Below, in pieces: positions 49,426-58,179 of a stretch of 64,000 bases of DNA. Both the position numbers and the translations under genes were made by a program. The notes under the pieces are model-generated. The model ran no database searches and had not been told where the DNA came from. It saw only the letters and a program-made list of their open reading frames with translations. The stretch's first letter is position 1. Every line of letters begins with the position of its first letter. Where the stretch lies: assembly GCA_037893245.1 (NCBI GenBank), contig JBAIAA010000414.1, positions 1,340,001 through 1,404,000 on the forward strand. The letters are read 5' to 3'. This DNA comes from Crossaster papposus. Its lineage: Eukaryota > Echinodermata > Asteroidea > Velatida > Solasteridae.

Positions 49426-50505
49426 GTGCTGCGCAAGTGGCTAATGGGCTACCCCACAGCCGACGCAAAGATTCTAGAGGAGGGGTTTTCTAAGGGTTTT
49501 TCATTGAGGTACACAGGCCCCAGATGCAGTCGCCAGGCCACCTGCTTATCGTCAGCGGCGGCTAGGCCAGACATAGTTAAAGAGAAACTGGCTAAGGAAA
49601 TTAACATGAATAGGATAGCTGGCCCCTTTCCCTCTCCACCTTTTCCTACATTACAGTGTTCCCCCATAGGCCTAGTGCCAAAACGCGAACCAAACTCGTT
49701 TAGGCTTATCCATCATTTGTCATTCCCCACAGGCAGTTCAATAAATGACTTCATTGATAAGAACGAGTCCCGGGTTAACTACGCATCGTTCGATGCAGCC
49801 GTTGATCTAGCTATGTCAGCGGGCCAAGGGGGGTGGCTGGCTAAATCCGACATAAAATCGGCCTTTCGGCTTCTCCCCATTAACCCCGACGATTATGATC
49901 TTTTGGGTTTTATGTTTGAAGGGCAGTATTATTATGATAAGTGCCTGCCAATGGGCTGTACAATATCGTGCTCTCTTTTCGAGAAATTTAGTACCTTTCT
50001 GGAATTTAAGGTCAAGGAGGTGGCGAATAGTACTTTGGTAACGCACTACTTAGACGATTTTTTGTTTATTGGCAGGTCCTACGCCTCGTGCGCGGCGACC
50101 CTTCAAGTTTTCGAACAAGTTTGTGCGGTTTTGGGGGTGCCCATTGCCCAGGAAAAAACGGAGGGCCCCTCCCAAAAAATGACATATCTGGGTCTCGAGA
50201 TTGACACGGTGCACAAGCAAATTTGTGTCCCAATGGCTAAAGTGCGGGCGCTGCGTGAGCAATTAGAACACACGATGCGCTGCCGTAAAATCACATTAGT
50301 CCGCATGCAGTCCTTAATCGGTTCACTCAATTTTTTATGCAAGGCTATCGCACCTGGCCGCGCATTCATGGGCCGCCTTATTGCTCTCACGCGTGGCGTG
50401 GCTTTGCCGCATCATAAAATTCGACTGACTAAAGGGGCCAAGTTGGACTTACTTATGTGGAATGAATTTCTCACTCATTTTAATGGGGTGTCACTTGCGG
50501 TTTGA
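49426..50505 (+). CDS. pol: Ngaro reverse transcriptase, lacking RNase H
   Basis: A 359-codon frame with all core reverse-transcriptase blocks: IAGPFPSPPF, SPIGLVPKR, FRLIHHLSFP, the catalytic LAKSDIKSAFRLLP, LPMGCTISCSLFEKF and YLDD at residues 208-211, followed by the thumb region (VPIAQEKTEGP, MTYLGLEIDT). The frame opens without an ATG (nearest Met at codon 7) and overlaps the gag end, so a shift or reinitiation is implied. Family members continue from the FNG motif near the end into RNase H and then the recombinase. Here a stop follows FNGVSLAV and recombinase sequence begins at once in another frame, so RNase H (usually about 130-150 residues) is deleted. Confidence 0.9.
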   Translation: MLRKWLMGYPTADAKILEEGFSKGFSLRYTGPRCSRQATCLSSAAARPDIVKEKLAKEINMNRIAGPFPSPPFPTLQCSPIGLVPKREPNSFRLIHHLSFPTGSSINDFIDKNESRVNYASFDAAVDLAMSAGQGGWLAKSDIKSAFRLLPINPDDYDLLGFMFEGQYYYDKCLPMGCTISCSLFEKFSTFLEFKVKEVANSTLVTHYLDDFLFIGRSYASCAATLQVFEQVCAVLGVPIAQEKTEGPSQKMTYLGLEIDTVHKQICVPMAKVRALREQLEHTMRCRKITLVRMQSLIGSLNFLCKAIAPGRAFMGRLIALTRGVALPHHKIRLTKGAKLDLLMWNEFLTHFNGVSLAV

Positions 50506-51366
50506 ACGCGTTCTGTAAATTTAAAGAAAGGGACATTTCCGCTTTGCCTGCACAAGTCAGTGATATCAGAGAGTTTGTAGCTTGGCTATCTTTACAGGGT
50601 TTAGCTCCCGCCACGATTACCACTTATCTTGCCGGGGTTGCATGTTATCACAAAATTAATGGGTGGCCGGATCCAACCAAAGATTTTCTGGTTTCCAAAC
50701 TTCTTGAGGGTTGCCGGAGGGACCATAATGCAGGGGACAAACGCTTGCCAATGTCGTTGCCAATTCTTTCCAAATTAATTCTGACATTTCAGCAGGTCTG
50801 TTTTTCGCATTACGAGGCTTCCCTATTTAAAGCAGTAGTGCTTAGTGCCTTTTTTGGCTTTAAATAAATGCGTTTGGGAGAATTCGCTGCAAACTCAAAG
50901 CACGAAACGCAAGACTCTCTCCTCCACATTTCAGATATACACATCACCGGTTGGGGGACTCCAACCGCTGCCGTTTTAGTTTCCTTTAACCACAGTAAAA
51001 ATAATAAAACGGGAGCCCCCCCAAAAGATACTGCTGAATTCCTCACGCAACCCCGATTTATGCCCTGTACGGGCCCTGCACGCCTATGTGGCAATTCGCC
51101 CCCAATGCCAAGGCCCGTTATTTTGTCATTTTGATGGCACTCCATTAACAGCATACCAGTTCAATGCAATCTTGAAAAAAGCCCTGTCCTTTTGTGGGCT
51201 GCAAGGAGGCCATTATCGTGCCCACTCATTTCGCATAGGCGCGGCCACGACGGCTTATGAATTGGGGGTCCCTCCAACGGACATTCAACGCATGGGTCGC
51301 TGGCGATCGGACGCTGTATTTACTTATATTCGTCCCAATCCTACGGTCAATATGCCAGGAATATAA
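50502..51366 (+). pseudogene. Ngaro tyrosine recombinase, broken
   Basis: The N-terminal SAM-like part (ATITTYLAGVACYHK, DPTKDFLV, KLLEGCRR) runs to FFGFK and a TAA at 50865-50867. Reading resumes directly in the same frame with MRLGEF, the box I arginine. A second break is a frame change in a C7 run at 51016-51022, after which CPVRALHAYV, HFDGTPLTAYQF, AHSFRIGAA (the HxxR pair) and GRWRSDAVFTYIRP (with the nucleophilic Tyr) follow. All catalytic residues R-H-R-Y are still visible, but not in one frame. The first few residues of the domain are missing with the RNase H deletion. In the family this enzyme integrates the circular DNA product. Confidence 0.85.
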
Positions 51367-51413
51367 GGATACTGACAACATTAGGATATAAGAATTCCCT
51401 TGTTTGCACTAAT

Positions 51414-51944
51414 TTGACAGGTCCCGTGTGGATCGTTGGGGATTCCCTCATTCGCTGGGTAGCGCAGCCTTTGGATCCCAATATCACTGTGTTGTGGCAA
51501 GGCAAAAGCGGTGCCGGACTAAACGATCTTCCTGAATTACTACAAAGTATACAAGGGCCCCTTCCTTCCGTTATCATTGTACATTTGGGTTCAAATGACC
51601 TGGGCAATATTGATTTTTTCTCGATGCGACAACGCGTTGTGATTTTTATGCAGTTTTGTAGAAATACATATCCAGATACACTTTTGCTCTGGTCTGAAAT
51701 ACTCCCCAGGGCGTTCTATTACGGGGCCAATCCCCAGGACAGTATGGACAGGCAACGGCGAGCAGTTAACCGCTGGGCAAGGTCCCGCTGCGGCAGATTG
51801 GGCGCAATCAGTTTAAATCACCCCCAAATCATTCGAACCCATTTTCACTTGTATAGGCAAGATGGGGTGCATCTTTCACCCGCTGGCAATACAATTTTCA
51901 GGGAAAATTTTCAGTCGGCCATTCGACACTTCATGTACGGTTAG
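51414..51944 (+). CDS. SGNH (GDSL-like) hydrolase ORF of the Ngaro element
   Basis: Intact frame of 176 codons counted from TTG at 51414. Block I VGDSL has the nucleophile S11, block II has GKSGAGLNDL, block III HLGSNDLG has N61, and block V DGVHLSPAGN has D150 and H153, so the complete Ser-Gly-Asn-His set is present. Family members are lipases or acyl esterases; some Ngaro and CR1-like elements carry one, and its role in transposition is unknown. The frame is open back across the end of the recombinase gene but has no ATG before codon 71, so expression probably needs readthrough, frameshifting or a non-AUG start. It is the one element gene with no visible lesion. Confidence 0.88.
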   Translation: MTGPVWIVGDSLIRWVAQPLDPNITVLWQGKSGAGLNDLPELLQSIQGPLPSVIIVHLGSNDLGNIDFFSMRQRVVIFMQFCRNTYPDTLLLWSEILPRAFYYGANPQDSMDRQRRAVNRWARSRCGRLGAISLNHPQIIRTHFHLYRQDGVHLSPAGNTIFRENFQSAIRHFMYG

Positions 51945-52021
51945 TTGTAGGCCTACCGTATTTGGAGCGATGAATGTTCGAATTGGGTTGTTTTTCTTTC
52001 CTTGGCCGCGCGAGCGCGTGT

Positions 52022-52762
52022 GGCCTTTTTGGTGCAAGTGAAATAAAACAGCCCATGAGTTTTTCCCTGCTTTGTTAATATAAAGGGCCATGATCTATAC
52101 CAATTAAAGGAACGATTTAACAATTTAGCCCTAACTTAGATTATTGTTGTTAACAGGTGATCGCTCGTCCCCTGAGTCAGTACAACAGGGGATGAGCACC
52201 GTTCCTTCCTTCTGTAAGTACAAACCAAGGAACGAACGGGCCTGTAAACTATATAGTGTGTATGTATTCTAGTTTTGTCTTGTTAAAGGATTGTATATAC
52301 GTGTAGTTTAATGTCTTGCAGATGTTGGCTATCATTGTGCAAATGGTGGCAGTTAACTGACCTAACGGTAGGTTGACCTGGTCTCCTGGCGGGGTCAACA
52401 AACCAGGTCACTCGATGATCGAAACACTAACTTCACAAGAAAATTGGTTCTGGGCCTTTGATGCCCAGGGGCTGTTGGCGCCCATTGTGTAGAATGATTA
52501 ATGGTCTAGGCTGATGGTGCCTAGGGGCTTATGGTGCCCAAACTCTGACATTGGTACAGAGCTGATGGTGCTCTGGGGGCTGTTGGTGCCCCATAGCAAG
52601 TGAAGTTAAATACCTGTGGTGATACACAATTCCCGGTGGCCCCTCATAAAACGGTAGCCGGGAAAATTGTTTTGAGAACGTTTTCAATAAAATTCGTTTG
52701 GCTGAGGCGTATAACCACACAAATCGTGACTGTGTCCGTATCATTTATTTATCTGCTTATAA
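52022..52762 (+). repeat. Ngaro split direct repeat B1
   Basis: Begins ggcctttttggtgcaagtga and ends ttatctgcttataa. It abuts A2 directly, and this junction is the same as the head-to-tail joint expected in a circular intermediate. It contains short gc-rich inverted motifs (ctgatggtgcctaggggctt and neighbours) that could fold in the 3' untranslated region. 51945-52021 is the short 3' gap after the hydrolase. Confidence 0.9.
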
Positions 52763-53087
52763 CAAATTTTATCCCTCAAAGATCAAATTATTTATAAGCA
52801 GGAACATGGAATTACCGCGTAGGCCGCTTCAGGCCCAATGCGTGTATAAACCGCACTGAGTCTAAGCCGCAAGAAAACTGTACATACATAAAAGACAAGA
52901 GGGTGACTGGAAAGTTTTCCAACGGCATAAACCAATCAGATCACGGGAATGCTAACCAATATTCATGCGGTGTTATACCACGGCAAACCAAGCCATGCGG
53001 CCACTTTGGTCTCAGCCTTCGGCGAATGAACACTTTGAAAACGTTCGGCGAATAAACACATTGAATACGTCTTAACAAATTTATTTT
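52763..53087 (+). repeat. Ngaro split direct repeat A2
   Basis: Identical in length (325 bp) and, by eye, in sequence to A1. It is followed by a unique pyrimidine-rich 34-bp spacer (53088-53121, cccaccacctccccaacttc at its start) before B2. Confidence 0.9.
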
Positions 53088-53121
53088 CCCACCACCTCCC
53101 CAACTTCCTCCTCTTTGAGAG

Positions 53122-53862
53122 GGCCTTTTTGGTGCAAGTGAAATAAAACAGCCCATGAGTTTTTCCCTGCTTTGTTAATATAAAGGGCCATGATCTATAC
53201 CAATTAAAGGAACGATTTAACAATTTAGCCCTAACTTAGATTATTGTTGTTAACAGGTGATCGCTCGTCCCCTGAGTCAGTACAACAGGGGATGAGCACC
53301 GTTCCTTCCTTCTGTAAGTACAAACCAAGGAACGAACGGGCCTGTAAACTATATAGTGTGTATGTATTCTAGTTTTGTCTTGTTAAAGGATTGTATATAC
53401 GTGTAGTTTAATGTCTTGCAGATGTTGGCTATCATTGTGCAAATGGTGGCAGTTAACTGACCTAACGGTAGGTTGACCTGGTCTCCTGGCGGGGTCAACA
53501 AACCAGGTCACTCGATGATCGAAACACTAACTTCACAAGAAAATTGGTTCTGGGCCTTTGATGCCCAGGGGCTGTTGGCGCCCATTGTGTAGAATGATTA
53601 ATGGTCTAGGCTGATGGTGCCTAGGGGCTTATGGTGCCCAAACTCTGACATTGGTACAGAGCTGATGGTGCTCTGGGGGCTGTTGGTGCCCCATAGCAAG
53701 TGAAGTTAAATACCTGTGGTGATACACAATTCCCGGTGGCCCCTCATAAAACGGTAGCCGGGAAAATTGTTTTGAGAACGTTTTCAATAAAATTCGTTTG
53801 GCTGAGGCGTATAACCACACAAATCGTGACTGTGTCCGTATCATTTATTTATCTGCTTATAA
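53122..53862 (+). repeat. Ngaro split direct repeat B2
   Basis: 741 bp, apparently identical to B1. It ends ttatctgcttataa against host tctaatgtt, while the left junction reads cagttat against caaatttt. A shared TTAT at the junctions may be the crossover core. Confidence 0.9.
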
Positions 53863-54460
53863 TCTAATGTTATCTTTGTTTTTTCGCGATCGCCGTTCGG
53901 CGATCGCGAATTTTTCTTTATCAAATTATATTTTTTGGAATAATTACAGTATATCTAGCGCAATCATTTTGCTGGATGCCTAGATTCATTATTTACTTTC
54001 AAATATGTAAGAAATTTCTTAATAATTCGGTAGTCAATATTTTTGATAACTGCAAATGGTGTATACTACCTTTAAGTGACGGCTTTTGTGAAACATAACA
54101 TTTGTGTGGAATTTAACTAGGAATAATTGATACTGAAATCAAACTGACTCAACAATTACATTTGATTTTGTTTGTTTATTTCTAATTACGTTTGTGTGTT
54201 TTTTGTTTACTGTTCTTCCAAAATCGTTGAAAAGTTGTGAATAAAATAAAGAGTTAAATCAATGCATCTTTTCCTTTTCAATATAAATGCACAATTAGTA
54301 TTACCGCCAGACTACTACGTGTCAGAATACACCAATCACAGAAAACCTAATTTGCATGCGTATTCAAAAATATTGGATATGTAAATGATCCAATACCAGG
54401 GTGAGAGTGCAGCTTTTGTGTCGGTGAGGGCGCTGCTCGACACCCTGGGAAAGAGGTTGA

Positions 54461-55111
54461 CTCGGATGCTTTCCTAATTCGGATGCATTCCTAATTCGGA
54501 TGCTTTTCGTAAACTCGGATGTTTTTTACAAACCGAACATATTCGCAAATCGGATGCTTTCCCAATCCGGCACTTTGGTGGCCCTGAAACACTGACATCT
54601 ACACCTGGACGGACCATTGTCTATATTCTGCTGTGCTAACGCTTGAAGTCGGCGCGAACTTGAAGTGCAACATGTCGGACAAAAGACGTCACTTCTGTGA
54701 GCCAATGAAATGTCCAGGTGTAGAGGTCAGTGGATTTACTCTATACATTTTGTATTAATAAACATTATGTCATACGTACGTCCGTACCCACTGAACTCTA
54801 CACCTGGGCATTTGATTGGCTCACAGAGTGACGTCGTGGGTCCGCCATGTTGCACTTCCAGTTCGCGTCGACTTCAAGTATGAAACAATGATGATCTGTC
54901 CATGTGTAGAGGTCAGTGCACTGAAAGCATCAGAACTAAAAAAATATCGGAATTAAAAAAGCATCCGAGTTTACAAAAACCATCGAACTAAAAAAGCAAC
55001 CGAATTAAAAAAGCATCCGATATTTAAAAAGCATTCGAGTTTACGAAAAGCATCCGAATTAGGAAAGCATCCGAAATAGGAAAGCATCCGAGTTGTAAAA
55101 ACACGTCCGAT
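54461..55111. mobile_element. TU-like foldback with short-tandem-repeat arms
   Basis: The left arm (54461-54570) is an array of 17-18 bp units of the type ggatgctttcctaattc. The right arm (about 54920-55111) is the inverted array (aaaaagcatccgaattagg). The inner arms (about 54590-54735 and 54790-54915) are also inverted, with ctacacctgg, gagccaatgaaatgtcc and cgcgaacttgaagtgcaaca mirrored. No ORF. Arms built of short tandem repeats match the published TU elements of Strongylocentrotus. Confidence 0.75.
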
Positions 55112-55705
55112 ATTTTTGGCACTGATTCTGCTTCATAGTATGAAGAATGAGGGGGGGGGGGGCACCAACGCTGGGTCGCATCTCATTCCCTTCGTATAGA
55201 GCAGCGCGCACAAATTGCAGGCACACGCCGCAAACCCAATATGCAATGCACAACCTCGGTGATACAAAATGTACTGTATATGTATGTTGTGTAATAATAG
55301 CTCACATTAAAAGCGTCGGTCCGTTTCATAGTTCCCTAGTTAGGTTCACAGGTACAGCCCATACTGATTGAGCCTTTAAAGTATTAAATTTAGAGAAACA
55401 ATTAAGTCAAAAAAACATTTTTAGCGTAACTTATAGAGTCATATTGAAGTTTAAAGAACAATACAATTGTATTAAAGTACGTGGTCGCTGCATGCTTGGG
55501 GCAATGGGGCAATTAAATGGGGCAATTTCGTAGAACAATGTATATATATAAACATTTCATATAAAAGAAAAGCTTAAATAATGTTGGTCGAACAAAAAAT
55601 ATATTAAATACGACTTTAAAACAGATATTTAATTTCTCATTATTTCGAGCACCCCTATTTTTTAAATGGAAGAGTCACACTAGACAGCCATTCGTACTCG
55701 GCTCA

Positions 55706-56010
55706 GGAATGGGCGGAAGTAAAGGTATGATACACCAATATATAGTAATTGCTTGAATTATCAGGAATGGGTGGATGTAAAGGTTGGATACATCATTGGT
55801 AATTGCTTGAATTATCAGGAATTGGTGGATGTAAAGGTAGGATACATCATTGGTAATTGCTTAAATTATCAGGAATGAATGGATGTAAAGGTATAGATAC
55901 ACCATTAGTAATTGCTTGAATACATGAATGTGTGAATGTATAGGTAGGATACACTATTGGAAATCGCTTGAATTGTCAGGAATGAGTGGATGTAAAGGTA
56001 GGATACTGTA
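55706..56010 (+). repeat. 54-bp minisatellite, array 1 (about 5 diverged units)
   Basis: Units read approximately gatacatcattggtaattg, then cttgaattatcaggaat, then ggtggatgtaaaggtag. They are more diverged and gapped than array 2. The unit matches the left terminus of the TTAA MITE at 47390. 55112-55705 and 56011-56773 have no recognised gene. Confidence 0.85.
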
Positions 56011-56773
56011 GGAAGTTTGTGTATTTCCCCTTTTCTTGAAATGGTATAGTCTTAACATTATTGGACTTTAGCACTAACTACGTAATCGGTCTTACTCCGT
56101 ACCCATTGCGTAATCATTCTTTTCAGCAAGCAGCAACTAGCGCTTCCGGTAGTTGCGTTTGAAAAGCCATGGTTGTTTGTAAATAATAGTGTTGACAATT
56201 CATCGGGTTATAATAGACATTCAGATGTTTAGACAATGGTTACTAAATAGTTGTTGTGCCAACTGGAAGGAAATAATGTGTAATTTGGGTGCGTGGTGAG
56301 TTCAGATGAGTTGAGTATGGGCAGACCAGATCAGACTTTGGTAGAAGACGGATGTGTGCTTTTGGGCGGGTGATCGCATAGACCTTAGCCACCAGGCGTA
56401 GCTAGCTACAGCAGGCCTTCGTCAGCGATCCTAAAAGCCTAATCAAGGCAGTTGTACTTTATAGTACTTTAAACCAGTCCTTGCGTTGTTGAGCATTTCC
56501 GCTCATGTAAAACACACCTAGGAAGAGTGCCAGAAGTTTGTGAAAGCCAAACAACCATGGCTGGGGGTTGAGAGACCAGACATAAGACATTGAAGCCGAC
56601 GGGAGTCGTCGATGCTACCAGGACCAGTGCCGTAGGACACCCGTACTCCGAGGTGTTTCCAAAGATCGTGCCCGAGTTCCAGACAGTTCCCAGTATCCTT
56701 GATCATGGTACCCGCGTCCAACTCCTTCGTACACGTACTGGTAGACTACGTGTACAATATAACCTATAACTAT

Positions 56774-57174
56774 ACAATAAGCCATTTGCGCGTGACCCCG
56801 AGTTAAATTTAAATAATATCTGGTACACTGACTTGTTCACACAGCTTGGCACAGTTTAACTTTAAATTCTCCAGACCAAAGACACTGTTGCTATATCACG
56901 TGATTCGGGGCAAGCTTTTGCATAGTTACGTAAGAGACGCTCAGCACCAATACATTGTTTACAATGGGTGAGAATGGCAAAAAGACACCAGACCATTCCA
57001 GAGCTGGGGGTTGCTAGCGTATGACGCGTAAGGCTTGCCCCGAATCACGTGATATAGCAACAGTGTCCTTGGTCTGGAGAATTTAAAGTTCAACGGTGCC
57101 AAGCTGTGTGAGCAAGTCAGTGTACCAGATGTTATTCAAATTTACTTCGGGGTCACGCGCAAATGGCTTATTGT
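56774..57174. mobile_element. 401-bp foldback element
   Basis: The left end acaataagccatttgcgcgt is mirrored at the right end by acgcgcaaatggcttattgt. Arms of about 142 bp pair nearly throughout (to gattcggggcaagc) around a loop of about 115 bp. The same sequence forms the inner arms of the 2.5-kb foldback at 3750-6267, so the two belong to one family. No ORF. Confidence 0.85.
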
Positions 57175-57436
57175 TTAAGGAAACTATCCAGTGAGTGTTT
57201 AGTAGTTGCTTTAATTTTGTGGAGCATAATTAAGAATTATTAAATACCCGTATGGTTTTCTCATTAATCGGCCGAAGAAATCTTTTTAAGAATTTAACTG
57301 TAATTATTTGTAAATAATGTCATGCGAATAGATTAAGTTTAATACAAGAAACAAGTTGTCTGGTGTTCTCTTTCGTTGTTGAGTTGTATATATTTAGTTG
57401 TAGACAGAAGGGACACATATCTTGGAAAGTATTCCA

Positions 57437-57727
57437 ACAGATACACCATTGGTAATTGCTTGAATTATCAGGAAATGGTGGATGCAAAGGTAGGATACAC
57501 CATTGGTAATTGCTTGAATTATCAGGAATTGGTGGATGCAAAGGTAGGATACACCATTAGTAACTGCTTAAATTATCGGGAATGGGTGGAAGTAAAGGTA
57601 GGAGACACCATTGGTAATTGCTGGAATTATCAGGAATGGGTGGAAATAAGGTAGGTAGACCATTGGTAAATGCTTGAATTATCAGGAATGGGTGGATGTA
57701 AAGGTAGGATACACCATTGGTATTTCC
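57437..57727 (+). repeat. 54-bp minisatellite, array 2 (about 5 units)
   Basis: Units gatacaccattggtaattg, cttgaattatcaggaat, ggtggatgcaaaggtag repeat with few differences. Because 54 is divisible by 3, one frame reads as an 18-residue repeat (YTIGNCLNYQEWVDAKVG), which I take as incidental. 57175-57436 has no gene I can see. Confidence 0.85.
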
Positions 57728-58179
57728 CACCTCTTATGTACTCATTCGTAAAATGCGGTATTAAAAACAAAATTCGATTGTACCAATGTTTATGTTTCAT
57801 GTATTAGGGTTACTAATTGTTTATGTTTCATGTATTAATACTATTGTGTGATAGACCTCAACCTTGTTCATATGGTGTCAACAGTACCCTTCCATCACTA
57901 CCGGCTCTTTTACCCTGGTATTGAGTACGGGATCAAGACGGGGGTTCCACTTTGTTGTGCTCTATAGACCAGAAAGTGATGCTGAAAAGATTTTCATGGG
58001 TTTTCTAAATAAAAAAAGCAACAAATCTTTGACAAAATTAGCTAATCGACCAGAATGTTTGTACCCTGTACAATGGACCGTTTTGGTTTCTTCCCGCCAG
58101 GTCCATTAAAAATGCGCATGTGCGCATAAAAGTAATTTTATTAGTAAAAGGTCGATTCACCTCGTGGGGTCAAGTATTG

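Larger units (their letters stand above)
47564..53862 (+). mobile_element. Ngaro-type tyrosine-recombinase retrotransposon
   Basis: Split direct repeats in the order A1, ORFs, B1-A2, B2 define a Ngaro/DIRS-order element: A1 47564-47888, B1 52022-52762, A2 52763-53087, B2 53122-53862. Both A copies (325 bp) and both B copies (741 bp) look identical by eye. There is no target-site duplication, as expected for recombinase-mediated insertion. Coding order is gag, reverse transcriptase, tyrosine recombinase, SGNH hydrolase. This copy lacks RNase H and has frameshifts, so it is defective for autonomous movement. Such elements are known in sea urchins, fish and other animals, some with an SGNH hydrolase ORF. 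Confidence 0.92.
47390..54075. mobile_element. TTAA-flanked MITE interrupted by the Ngaro element
   Basis: TTAA at 47390-47393 is followed by aggtaggatacaccattgg, and the right end reads gcaaatggtgtatactacct then TTAA at 54072-54075. Removing 47564-53862 leaves about 380 bp of non-coding MITE. Its left terminus is the sequence amplified in the 54-bp arrays downstream. The right half carries a perfect hairpin (ttcgcgatcgcc, loop gttc) at 53883-53910. Confidence 0.75.

Noticed and set aside
52529-53844. Two identical 71-codon minus-strand ORFs
   Set aside because: They lie in the identical B1 and B2 repeats of the Ngaro element and show no protein features; identity follows from the DNA repeat.
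57376-57654. 18-residue repeat protein (YTIGNCLNYQE...)
   Set aside because: A by-product of the 54-bp minisatellite, whose period is divisible by three; no supporting gene structure.
55706-57727. CRISPR-like array
   Set aside because: The repeats are contiguous 54-bp units without unique spacers, in a eukaryotic genome.
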